NCBI GenBank assembly: GCA_036971475.1
Contig: JBAIZL010000002.1
Coordinates: 357,887,582-357,951,581 of the forward strand
Reading direction: 5' to 3'
Length of the DNA: 64,000 nucleotides
Origin: Prosapia bicincta
Taxonomy: Eukaryota > Arthropoda > Insecta > Hemiptera > Cercopidae
Shown: in pieces, positions 11,820-21,378 of the stretch
Layout of the letters: each line of letters begins with the position of its first letter
Numbering within the stretch: position 1 is the stretch's first letter
The notes under the pieces: generated by a model
Database searches by the model: none
Told to the model about the DNA's origin: nothing
The model's input: only the letters and a program-made list of their open reading frames with translations
Made by a program: the position numbers and the translations under genes

Positions 11820-12006
11820 TGTTCTGTACGTATGTTCCAATTAAAATAATTAATACACCAAGTAGTAAAGAGACATTATATTTTAATATAATAATAATCA
11901 CATAAACATTACAATAGTACACGCAACTTAATAATGTTCACTTATATCTGGCTTTCACTGGTTATAACCTGTTTGTAGCTAATTCAGTGTTGCCACCTAC
12001 ACAACA
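11820..12006 (-). repeat. Gypsy 5' LTR
   Basis: 187 bp, TGTTGTGTAGG...AGAACA on the minus strand, homologous to 4249-4433. The base next to it at 12007 starts the GTAT duplication. Confidence 0.9.
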
Positions 12007-12010
12007 GTAT

Positions 12011-12490
12011 AGCTCAAGGAGTGTTGCTGAGGGCAGTGAACTTGCCGCCTCAGGAGGGGCGCAAGAGGATCACGGCACATATAGACAAGTTGTGCAGGGA
12101 AGAATGGAATGCGATCTTGGATTGCAACAAAATCCAAGGTGCTGAGGGGTTACTAGGGAGACTTTTAGGGCAAAGAGCTACTCTTCTTAAGTAGACCTCA
12201 ACTCAGAGTTGCTGTAGAACTGGTCACAGGATATGGGAATCTGATACGGCTGTAATACAAAATTGAAAGATCTAGGTCCCCTGTGTGCAAAAGATGCGAC
12301 GAGGACCAAGAGGAAAGCTCAATCCAAGTATTCTGCCCTGATTTGGGAACTGCAAAAAGAAAGTTGTTAGGCTGTCAGGTATGTAGACCAGAAGATATCA
12401 GAAGGTTTAGCATCAGGTGGGTACTTGGTTTCTGCAAAGAGGTAGGTATCCACTAAGCTAGTCCTGTGGTATTGGTTGTGTCTTGACATG
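12011..12490 (+). pseudogene. LINE ORF2 C-terminus, 3' piece
   Basis: Continuation of the LINE interrupted at 4248. In changing frames it encodes QLRVAVELVTGYGNLI-like text and then a zinc-finger-like tail, VCKRCDEDQEESSIQVFC. Such a C-x2-C...C tail follows RNase H in this LINE group. It ends around RWVLGFCKEVGIH and a stop near 12455. What follows to about 12530 is probable 3' UTR. Confidence 0.82.
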
Positions 12491-12531
12491 GTTTTAAAAG
12501 AGGAATTACTGTCGCTTGTAACCATGCGTAG

Positions 12532-12948
12532 GGAAAACATTGGTCCTCGAATAAACGATTGTATATCCGACGTATGTTTTATTTTGGAGATGATGATAGA
12601 TGTTTTATCATAGCGCAAACAATGGAATCAGGACCTGGTGCGGAATATTTCGTTGACAAGGGAGCTGATTCCTATTACCCAATAGAGGACGGAATGTTCA
12701 AAGAACAATCTCCAGACAATTCAACAGTGAAAGTTATTGCTTCTTCCTTCAGTTTATACGCTTGGAATAATATATTATAAGCTGTAGTAGAAGATAAGTT
12801 AGAAAATGACGTTCAAAGTACATTATCTGTATCAGCACTGTTTGTGATCGATCTTCCATTCGGTTGCATCAGGGCAATATCTGTAAACGGAATGGAAGTA
12901 CCACAAACAGATCCTAACTTCCTCCATACTAAGAAATTAATCATCTAA
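12532..12948 (+). pseudogene. Unassigned 139-codon frame with one internal stop
   Basis: One continuous frame runs from after a TAG at 12529 to a TAA at 12946, interrupted only by TAA at 12778-12780. The text looks protein-like, with balanced composition: MESGPGAEYFVDKGADSYYP, then KVIASSFSLYAWNN, then, after the stop, VSALFVIDLPFGCIRAISVN and a closing FLHTKKLII. A possible splice acceptor (ttttatcatag) lies just before the AQTMESG stretch, so this may be a terminal exon. I do not recognise the family. The mid-frame stop suggests a degraded gene, though a sequencing error cannot be excluded. Confidence 0.45.
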
Positions 12949-13800
12949 TTGCGCTAATGTACTGGGTCATTCTAACTGCTTTGGCAAGTTTATCCGTCTA
13001 AAAGAACTGTCTTTATATACGACCCGTATGAATCCTAATAATCACTTGTTGTTTTAAAATAATTTCCCTGTAGGCCTATTTTATAATTATTTCATACGTA
13101 TTCGTAAACTTCACAAATAATTCGTTATAAAACCGATGAAAGTTTAAATGCAAAATATAGAGATGAAGAAAACACTGTTGATCCTAGAGTGGTTATTATT
13201 TTGATTTTAGAGTCCGAAAAGATTGTTTATAGTAAAATGTGTTTATGTTAATTTGTTTACCATTAAAAAATTAAATACCATTCGATATCCTATAACAGCA
13301 ATGAAATGCAATCCTAGATGTGATACCTTCGAAATACACCATGGAAAACTACATGAGGTTGTACTTGTTAATGCAAGCAATTAACATTTGCGAAGTAAGA
13401 GACTTAGGGCAAAAACAATTCTAAAATTATGAGTTTATTTTATAGAAACATCATCGAAAACACTTAAGGATTCTCATAATCACAGAGAAATGCAAATAAA
13501 ACAAAATGACATTCAATACACTTTCAGATACCTACTATGTATTTATTATAGTATAATGGATACATAGGTTTCAGATAAAATAGGTTATTTATCATAAAAT
13601 ACTGCATATATAGATTTCCAATATAATAGTTATTTATTAAATTAAAATTGATACTTTGTCTACAATACAGTTAGGATAATGGATACATACATTTCAGATA
13701 AAATAGTTATATATTATAGCATAATGGATATATAGCATTCAGATATACTATGTAATTGTATACTGGTTACATAGTTTAGCAAATAATAGCAATATATTTT
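12949..13800. other. No gene; weak A/T tandem-like stretch
   Basis: Non-coding. From ~13550 to 13790, phrases such as ataatggatacata and ttcagataaaatag recur three or four times at irregular spacing, suggesting a decayed tandem repeat. Confidence 0.4.
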
Positions 13801-13890
13801 TTAAGGTCTCTCCCTCTTGGCCTTTTGAATATACTCTTTTATATCCTTCATTGTATCACTGTGAATTCTCCGTTGGTCTGCCTCCTCTTC
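13801..13890 (-). CDS. Candidate alternative terminal exon of secreted-protein gene
   Basis: A clean gttacag acceptor precedes 29 codons and a TAA. The peptide begins EEEADQRRIHSDTMKDIKEY and ends KAKRERP, highly charged and likely helical. It starts in phase 0, compatible with the phase-0 end of the exon at 15286-15372. Joining the two with the signal exon would give a 75-residue secreted peptide. Its start resembles the start of the other terminal exon (EEKRIREGTSSLTNKTVK), so the two may be duplicated alternative last exons. A poly(A)-type AATAAA lies about 170 bases downstream. Too short to be certain. Confidence 0.5.
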   Translation of the reverse strand, partial: EEEADQRRIHSDTMKDIKEYIQKAKRERP

Positions 13891-14364
13891 CTGTAACATT
13901 ATATCATAACAATTTATTATTTTGAACAATTGCATAATCTGAAAGTAAAATGTTAAGTAGTTTTTGTTTGAAGTTCACTTTGAGGAAGGTTTAACCTTAT
14001 ACGCCATCATCTTATGTTGCTTTGGCTTTATAAATTACCTATTATTAGATACCTACTAAAAAAAAAAACACGAATTTATGATACTCTAACCTTTAATTAT
14101 TTGTGCCTAAATATGTTTTTTTCGGAAATTCTTTTAAAAATTAAAAATTGCGAGTTTTTCTAGTACTTAAAGACTAGTAAGAACACAAAATTACACACTT
14201 ATAGTTCTGTAAAACATCAAAAATGACTTTAAAAAACAATTACATTCTTTGAAAATATAAAACAAGATGATACTTATATAGAAAACCTTATTGGCAGCCT
14301 TTATAAACTCGTCGGCTTTGCTACTTAAATACATACTTTGGCCCTCAGGCTCATGTGATAAATC

Positions 14365-15066
14365 TTATCCATAAATGCTATTAATTTTAGTACTCGTTTT
14401 TGTTTCACTTTTATTTACAGCTTTCTTAGCATTTGTAACCTCTGACTGAAACTTTAAAATTAAATTTTGAAACCTCTTCGGTGCTTGAGTTTTTAATTTC
14501 TTTAGAAAGTTATAAAATTTTTCCCCGCGGCTAATAAACTGTGATACTGCGTCAAACTGACTAACGCAGTACAATTCGACAATCTGGGTTTCTGCTCTGG
14601 AATTTGTTACTAGGCGTCCTACGTCTTTCTTGTTTGCATTTCTAAAGTCAGTAAATATCTTGATGGTGGAGTCGTGTAGTACAGCGATTCTCTTTAGACT
14701 CAACTTCACTGAGTCCTTATTCTTAATTTTCTTGCTCAAATCATTTACCGTTTTTACTAGAATTTTAAAGAAGCTTTTAATTTTCTCTAAGGAAGTATTG
14801 GAGTACCTCTGGAGACCTTTTAAGGACCCATCGCTAAAGGTTTTTATATTATTGTTAATTTTGTTAAACAGTCCAGTCACTTTGATAGCAGAGTGTTTCG
14901 CAAGTCGCTTAGCATTTACAAAATTTATATCAGACAATTTAAGAACTTGTGAAGCCTTGAAAACTACCAAATTTTTCAAATTAATACTGGATTGGGTTAA
15001 AATGTTATGCAAATTTTTCACTGTCTTATTAGTAAGTGAAGAGGTGCCTTCTCGAATACGTTTCTC
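14365..15066 (-). CDS. Terminal exon of Lys-rich secreted helical protein
   Basis: This exon provides ~233 residues and the stop. It is rich in Lys, Asn and Ser, has a single Cys, few Trp or Pro, and regular hydrophobic spacing (for example LKGLQRYSNTSLEKIKSFFK), suggesting amphipathic helices. Acceptor choice: gtttcag ends at 15072, but the phase-0 join from the previous exon works only with the adjacent ...atgag, giving a start at 15066 (EKRIREG). Using gtttcag would need a different donor upstream. Several N-x-S/T sites are present. No family is recognised. With the signal exon at 18129-18179 the product would be ~279 residues and exported. Confidence 0.65.
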   Translation of the reverse strand, partial: EKRIREGTSSLTNKTVKNLHNILTQSSINLKNLVVFKASQVLKLSDINFVNAKRLAKHSAIKVTGLFNKINNNIKTFSDGSLKGLQRYSNTSLEKIKSFFKILVKTVNDLSKKIKNKDSVKLSLKRIAVLHDSTIKIFTDFRNANKKDVGRLVTNSRAETQIVELYCVSQFDAVSQFISRGEKFYNFLKKLKTQAPKRFQNLILKFQSEVTNAKKAVNKSETKTSTKINSIYG

Positions 15067-15285
15067 CTCATCTGAAACAAAACAAATGTACGCATTAACG
15101 AAACCAATGTTTAATTAGGAAACAAACTGTTTTAAAGGGGGTTTTGTGATATATTAGAAGTAGAATACACTCACACCCAAATAAAAGTATATTGATAAAC
15201 ACGCAACACACACACTCACACAAATACACACAAACACACGCGCAGACAGAGAGTCAATAGCAATTAAACCAAGTACGATATTTAC

Positions 15286-15372
15286 CAAAGGCTCCAAAGA
15301 CGAATGTTCGGGCTTTCCATATTTAGAATTCCTAGTTGTTTCTCCCTTTGGGTCTGGTGTGACGGATTGCAA
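15286..15372 (-). CDS. Internal 29-codon exon of secreted-protein gene
   Basis: Bounded by gattttacag and TTTG|GTAAAT, 87 nt, phase 0 at both ends. It encodes LQSVTPDPKGETTRNSK followed by YGKPEHSSLEPL, a polar, Pro/Ser-rich linker-like segment. Phase agrees with the signal-peptide exon upstream, which also ends in phase 0. Confidence 0.6.
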
Positions 15373-15611
15373 CTGTAAAATCATAATATTAATAATTCAT
15401 TTATTAAATTATTAACGTGTGAAAATAGTTTTATATCACTGCACAGAAAAATGAGAAACAATATAATAAACATTAGTAGATTGCTGAACCAGAAAATAAC
15501 TAGAGTATTTTTAAAAACAATTAAATAATATAAATATAAGTTGATGTATACTAATTTGTTAAACTAATATACTTACTTGCTAATGTACAGAAACATTTTT
15601 TTCTTCCACAC

Positions 15612-15700
15612 TATATATATATATATATATAATACGTTTTCTTGTTTAATAATTTAAAACAACATAGGGGTTTCAACTTGTATTTGAATAACCTATGTTG

Positions 15701-15764
<64 letters not shown>
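15612..15764. repeat. Two (TA)n runs flanking a perfect 15-bp inverted repeat
   Basis: TA runs at 15612-15632 and 15707-15764 bracket TTAAAACAACATAGG (15654-15668) and its exact reverse complement CCTATGTTGTTTTAA (15692-15706), separated by 23 bases. It lies within the intron of the secreted-protein gene and looks like a small foldback insertion in TA-rich DNA. Confidence 0.85.
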
Positions 15765-15768
<4 letters not shown>

Positions 15769-15779
15769 GATAATAGACC

Positions 15780-16330
15780 CTACGTAGGACCTAACCCTAA
15801 GGACTAGAAATGGACCAAATGTAATGTTGGGTAGATGCCATGTGTGGGGTTAGCAGATTTCATCACCAATGTTAGGAAGAACTTGGATGCCCACAGGGGA
15901 CTCTGCAGCGGCTACGAAGGACCTAAGCTACGGATGTATAAAATATAATGCAAAGATATGTGCTATGCAAGAGGTAAGCACATATCTTCAGCAAACAAAG
16001 AAATATCTGAATGGTGATGGGGGATCCTAGAGCATCAATGTAGGCCCGACTTCAAAAACTACAAATATTCGAAATGTCATGCAAAGTTACGTACCATGTA
16101 CGCTTTAATCAGATCTTTTCTCCAAAGTAAGGGACAAGCTGGATTCCAACGGAGGATCTAATGGGCGTCTAGAAGTTGACGAAATGTAATGTCTATTTAC
16201 GTGACATGTCAGAGGTAAAAAGATCGTTTCACCAAAGTTATTAGAACCTAGATAGCAACAGTTTATCCTGGAGTGGAAACACTGGACCAAACACAAAAGA
16301 CTAAAGATAGACGAAACGTAAAAGCGGCCC
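15780..16330. repeat. Degenerate ~130-bp tandem repeat
   Basis: About four diverged units share phrases of the type gaaatgtaatgtc, caccaaagttat, gttacgtaccatgt/gtgacatgtc and aacggaggatctaa. No coding potential. Intronic to the secreted-protein gene. Confidence 0.55.
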
Positions 16331-16472
16331 CAAAATAAACGCTTTTTTACATGCCATCCAACTCATCACTACTTCATAAATACATCATCAGGTAAATTTG
16401 CACTTTTGGATAAATAGGTCATCATGAAGGAAAGTATATATATATATACATACATATATATATATATATGAT

Positions 16473-16712
16473 GATGAATAGTTACTATCTGGAGTACATC
16501 CGTTCATTCTGCAGTCCATAAATTCTCAGTTCCGACATTTCGCTAGAATCTCATCCAGCATTGACGAGGTGAACCCAACAACAGTAGAAGAGCGAGTCAC
16601 ACTACTGTTGTTGGGTTTACCTCGTCAATGCTGGATGAGATTCTAGCGAAACGTCGGAACTGCTAATATATGGACTGCAGAACGGATGTGCTCCAGATAG
16701 TAACTATTCATC
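16473..16712. mobile_element. 240-bp near-perfect foldback (hairpin) element
   Basis: A 115-base left arm (16473-16587) and a 111-base right arm (16602-16712) are reverse complements with only a few mismatches and small indels, separated by a 14-base loop. Outer ends read gatgaatagttactatctgg and its complement. It is embedded between TA microsatellites, fitting a MITE-like insertion into TA-rich DNA. RNA across it would form a long duplex. Confidence 0.9.
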
Positions 16713-16739
16713 ACATTTTTCCATCCGTGAAGGAATACG

Positions 16740-16817
16740 TATCAGTATATATAAATAAATATATATATATATAAATACTATACAATACTATATATATATT
16801 TTATTATACAAAGAAAA

Positions 16818-16884
<67 letters not shown>

Positions 16885-16890
16885 TATACA
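16740..16890. repeat. (TA)n microsatellites
   Basis: TA-rich runs, the longest about 16818-16888, next to the foldback element. The remaining intron up to 18128 is A/T-rich with nothing else recognised. Confidence 0.9.
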
Positions 16891-18128
16891 CAACTGTACA
16901 TTTTTCTTTTTATAGTAATCAAAAGCCACTGAGGCTATTCAAATTCAAGAAATATTTATTAATTTTTATTCAAAGCTTTACGTTTGTATACAGTACCAAA
17001 ATCATCAAAATTAATAATAAAATAATCTATATAAAATATTTGTTGCGTCATATTTAGAGTACGTTTTTGTTAAACCACAATTTGATATAGTAGGCCTAAG
17101 CAATGTTACTAATTTTTTAACAAAATGTTTTAAATATAATAAAAATAAAGTTTAGGTTATAAAGAAGAACTGTATTAGAAGTAAAAGTATAATTATTAGT
17201 ACAAATAGATAGTGTACAACACATTTTAAATGTTTGCTAAACTAAAGTTATTTGTGTTTCATTATGGGCATATTATTATCTCAATAAATGAAAATTTGAA
17301 ACTAAGACAGGTCTTATCAAGTAATTACCAGTTTAAAAATATTGGAAATGTATTTTATAACTAAATTCGGACGTTAGAAAAAGATAATTGTTAGGTGAAA
17401 TTGAATTTAAAAGATTGTTATAAATAGTAAATCTTTTTTATCGAATAAAGGAATTATTTGATTTTATTCATTCAACTTTTGAATAAGGTATAAACTGCCC
17501 TAATAAGGACGGTCGCCTTTATTGGAAGACTCATTTCCACGGGGAGAATAATTTGAAAGCAACTTCAGATTTTAAAAGGCTTTAGAAGTGGCAGAAATAA
17601 TACTATTCTGATAAAAGTTAATAAAATAATATCATTTGATTTTCATTATAGTTATTTAAGAAATAAGATGTATGAATCATGCTACATAATTGTTACATCG
17701 TTAATTTAGTATAAAGATAGGCTATATCTACAGAACGCGTTATATTATAATGTTTAAATTAGAAATAATAGGGTAAAATAAAGTATTAATATGGGTAAAA
17801 TATACTTAAAAAGGAATACGTAATCTTTATAAATAACAAAGTAATCAAAATTTAGTAAAATTATACAGGTAAAGTTTTATAATTACTCAATTTACTTTAC
17901 AAAATCATGTGCCCCTAGCAGTTAGTTTGTGTATGTTTAATATTGATCTTAAAATTTTTTTAACTTTATATTTATTTTTTAAAATATAATTATTATAAAT
18001 GATTTCAATTAAAAAACTGGTATTCCCATAAATATTATTATTTAAAACTTAAAATTATTCTATTTACTTTTATAAAATTTAAATTATGAACTGCTTTTAA
18101 TCTAAACCGGAATACAAATAATACTTAC

Positions 18129-18179
18129 AGCCACACTCCCAACAAACACGGCAAGTAAGACGAACGACAAGTTACTCAT
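18129..18179 (-). CDS. Signal-peptide first exon of secreted-protein gene
   Basis: ATG at 18179 opens 17 codons, MSNLSFVLLAVFVGSVA, a textbook secretion signal: short polar start, hydrophobic core, small residues G-S-V-A at the cleavage end. The donor GCT|GTAAGT is consensus and leaves phase 0. A TATA box stands ~45 bases upstream. Phase and orientation link it to the exons at 15286-15372 and 14365-15066, about 2.75 kb downstream. The intron carries microsatellites and a foldback element. Function unknown; the exported, Lys-rich product could be a glandular or haemolymph protein, but that is speculation. Confidence 0.7.
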
Positions 18180-18222
18180 GATGTATAGAAGATCAATGGT
18201 GCCTTCCCCTGCCTCTACACGT

Positions 18223-18231
18223 GTATATATA
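18223..18231 (-). promoter_or_regulatory. TATA box of secreted-protein gene
   Basis: On the minus strand the sequence is gagctatatatacacg. It lies about 44-52 bases before the ATG, so transcription would start near 18195-18200 and leave a short leader of about 20 nt. Confidence 0.6.
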
Positions 18232-18239
18232 GCTCTAGG

Positions 18240-19638
18240 CCGAAGCGGGGCCTAACGAGCGTATCATTAGCCACGCCCTAATAAAATATAAGCATTAAAT
18301 TAGAAATTCTAATAAATAGAATAATAGCAGTTATTGAATTCTGATATAATGGCATCAATTAAAATTATTCACACTGCGAAAGTTTCTCTGCTTTTACAAC
18401 TCTTAACCCATATTTCAATAAAAGGTTTTTTTCTAATGTCTCAAGATATATTTATATATTATTATTAAATTTAAAATATTTCAAAAACAATAATAATTAT
18501 ATTATATACTCTTGCTTTGAAATGTTTTAAATTTATTAATTGTATTGAATAGTTTGATTTTTCGCCAGATTAAAAAAGCATTTTAGTAAGAGAAAAACTT
18601 TAAAATATCTATTAAGTAGCGTGTAAGAAAATATTTAGGGTTGTATGCATTTAAACAGGAAAATATATTTTTTCCCCTTTGCTTAGTAGGTATTGAGACC
18701 TGAATTATCAACGCCAAAAAGTTAAAAATAAACATTTTACCTCTTCCTAATTACGAAAGCCGGTTTTGTGTTCTTATGAAATGAAATAATTGAACGTAAG
18801 GACACAAAATGTTTTCACTACTCTTGTGTATGGCTGTAAAATGAAAGACTTATATGAATATTCTTTAAAAACTCAGTAACTTCATGTGTTTGTATCTTAC
18901 AGTAATATCGCTTTCAATATTGCCTAATATAATAAATGCTTAGTGAGGAAATAGTACATGAAGAATATTTATACCTAATTGATAACTGTTATACCTAAAT
19001 ATACGCATGAGAGCTATATGATTTGCTCGTTATTAAGTGTAAACTCATGCAAACAGAAACTTCAATGAGTAAACTTGGATATGTTTCATTATTGTCAATA
19101 TATATTGCTTTATTATTTTACTTGCATCTTTAAAACCTATTTAAGGATTGTTCAAGTTTTGACTCAAATAATAAATGTCATTATCAATTATACTATTCAA
19201 TTAATTTGTAGTAATTTTTCTAAAGTAATTTTTTTATGTTACTGTTGTCAGGCATATTGTAAGTAGACATATTATTAAATAAATATGTATTCCCTTAACT
19301 TATTTAGTGTATTTTACTCATTTGGAAATTTATTTTCAATAAATGGAAATTAAAAAGACAAATAGGTTTCTAATTGCTCAATAATTTCATTTTGTAGCCA
19401 GTAAAATTACTTACTTAGTAGTAAAAATATGTAAGTTGGGCTTCTGTATTTAACAAAACACACTAAATTAATGTCTGCGAAAATCAATTCGAAATATCCT
19501 ATTTATTTTATTGAAACCACAACGAAAACATATTTCGGAATCAAATAATCACAAATAGATACAAGCCAAAAACCTAATATTTTGAACATATTCCATGTTC
19601 AACTACAATAACTTGTATTTTAGCGATGGTAAATTTGT
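18240..19638. other. No gene recognised
   Basis: A/T-rich sequence upstream of the secreted-protein promoter. Nothing coding or structured was identified. Confidence 0.45.
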
Positions 19639-19717
19639 TTATATTTATATTTAGCACTACACATTTACTGAGGGGCAATAGAGATTAGAATGGGAGAAAA
19701 TCAGAAGCAATACAATC

Positions 19718-19761
<44 letters not shown>

Positions 19762-19779
19762 CGTTTATAATATACCACA
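19639..19779. repeat. Left ~140-bp direct repeat flanking LINE copy 2
   Basis: Shares catttactgaggggcaa, gattagaatgg, aatcagaagcaatacaatcc/aatcaggtacaatacactc, a TA run and taccgtttataa with 21242-21378, in the same order and strand. Confidence 0.8.
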
Positions 19780-19878
19780 TACACGCATACACACACACAA
19801 ACACAAACACACTCACACACAACACACACAAACACACATACACACACTTCACACAAACGCACATACACACAAACACAC

Positions 19879-19967
<89 letters not shown>
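19780..19967. repeat. Compound (CA)n and (TA)n microsatellite
   Basis: CA-rich stretch followed by a long TA run. Open frames here are only translations of dinucleotide repeats. Confidence 0.95.
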
Positions 19968-19971
<4 letters not shown>

Positions 19972-19984
19972 GAACGGAAAAAGA

Positions 19985-21241
19985 ACTGTGCATTCAAGTA
20001 CACTCATCTTCACTAGGCGATATAAAACTAAATTGCTGGAGATGATCGAAATTGGTAAAAACAAAATAAGCTACGTTGAGAGCTCTAAATATCTGTGAGT
20101 GATTCTTGATAGGAAGCTACTCTGGCGTGATCACTTGGATGATACGTAAAATAAAGCCATAGCTGTGTTTTTGCAATGCAGAGGAGCTATAGGCATGAGA
20201 TGAAGTTTGGGTCCACGTCAGATGATCTGGATTCATTCTGCCACTATGGCGCCGAAGTTGGTCTTTGCCTCAATCGTCTGGTGAGACAAGGCACTGAAAG
20301 AAACAAGTTAAAGAGTGCTGGACCGCTTGCAGGGGCTCTTCCTTAGGGGAATAATAGGTACAAGGAGAAGTACACCATGTGTGGCCATTAGGGTTATATT
20401 GAGTTTTCCATCCTTGAGTCTTCAAATTAGGATGAGGAAATAAAAACCGCATACCGGCTAAGTTGTACCTGGCTGTGGAAGACAAGTAGCAAACGTCATA
20501 AACAGCTATTTGGTGATTCACTGAAGGGGATCTGGATAGAACCTCAGGATAAGATACTGCCACTTAAAAAGAAAAAAGGAAATTACAAAATCCTTATTCC
20601 TGCAAGAGAAGCATGGGCAGAGTGTAGTCCCCAACATGGTGACATCTGGTTCACGGATGTGTCCAAGATGAAGGAAGACGTGGGAGCAGAATTGAGTGGA
20701 CCTAGACACCAAGACAGATTTTGTCATCGCCTGGAAGACTACAACTCTGCTTTCCAGAGGGAGGTGCTCGAGTTCAAACTTCAGGAAATAATAGGGCCTG
20801 GTAAGAGGGGCAGGACCATCTTGATTTGCTCGGTCAGTAAGGCAGCTCTGAAAGCTTTAGGTAAGGTAAGTACCAGCTCTAGGCTGGTGGCTGGAACTAT
20901 AGTTTCTCTAGCAGAGCGGAGTAAGTATAATTCGTTCACCATACCCTGGATTCCAAGACATTCTCCCTGTATAGGGATTGAGAGTTGACGCCCTAGCAAA
21001 ACAAGGGTGTATAACTCAAGGACCGTTGCTGAGGGCAGTGGACATGCCGCCTCAGGAGAGGCGCAAGAGGATCAAAGCACATATATACAGGTTGTGCAGG
21101 GAAGAATGAAATGCGACTTTGTAGTGCAACAAAATTAATTGAGCTCAGGAGACTTGTGGGGCAAAGAACTACTCTCCTTTAGTAGACCTCAACTCATAGT
21201 TGCTGTAGAGCTGGTCACAAGACATGGGAGTCTGGTGGGGC
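19985..21241 (+). pseudogene. LINE ORF2 fragment, copy 2
   Basis: Same family as 3525-4248 but extending further 5'. It shows reverse-transcriptase end blocks (SSKYL, VILDRKLLWRDHL, KAIAVFLQCRGAIG) and GIIGTRRSTPC. The RNase H domain follows: FTDVSKMKEDVGAELSG, then CSVSKAALKALG where CSDSQAALKALG is usual, then WIPRHSPCIGIE. The second catalytic Asp is lost (D to V) and the GHS motif is altered to RHS. It continues past the point where copy 1 is interrupted (caagggtgtataactcaag), which proves the Gypsy insertion site. It ends inside the C-terminal region with no LINE tail. Confidence 0.87.
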
Positions 21242-21331
21242 TTATATTTATACTTAACAGTACTCATTTACTGAGGGGCAAAAGTGATTAGAATGGTAGT
21301 AAATCAGGTACAATACACTCTTATATATATA

Positions 21332-21369
<38 letters not shown>

Positions 21370-21378
21370 GTTTATAAA
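21242..21378. repeat. Right ~140-bp direct repeat flanking LINE copy 2
   Basis: Partner of 19639-19779. Includes a TA run at about 21325-21366. Confidence 0.8.

Larger units (their letters stand above)
4249..12006 (-). mobile_element. Gypsy (Ty3-type) LTR retrotransposon, split by a BEL element
   Basis: A 7.76-kb insertion read on the minus strand in the order LTR, gag, protease, reverse transcriptase, RNase H, integrase, LTR. That is the Ty3/Gypsy order. GTAT occurs on both sides (4245-4248 and 12007-12010), a 4-bp target duplication. Joining the flanks restores the LINE text, as the uninterrupted LINE copy near 21005 shows. The two LTRs differ at roughly 18 positions in ~186 bases, so insertion is not recent. 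All frames carry stops or frame breaks. A BEL/Pao element sits inside its polymerase gene. Confidence 0.92.

Noticed and set aside
15565..15612. Extra tiny exon of the secreted-protein gene (CAA|GTAAGT donor)
   Set aside because: The implied 34-nt exon ends in a phase that does not fit the next exon and its acceptor lies in a TA run.
19685..20064. Tyr/Ile/Val/Cys-rich open frames
   Set aside because: Pure translations of TA and CA dinucleotide repeats.
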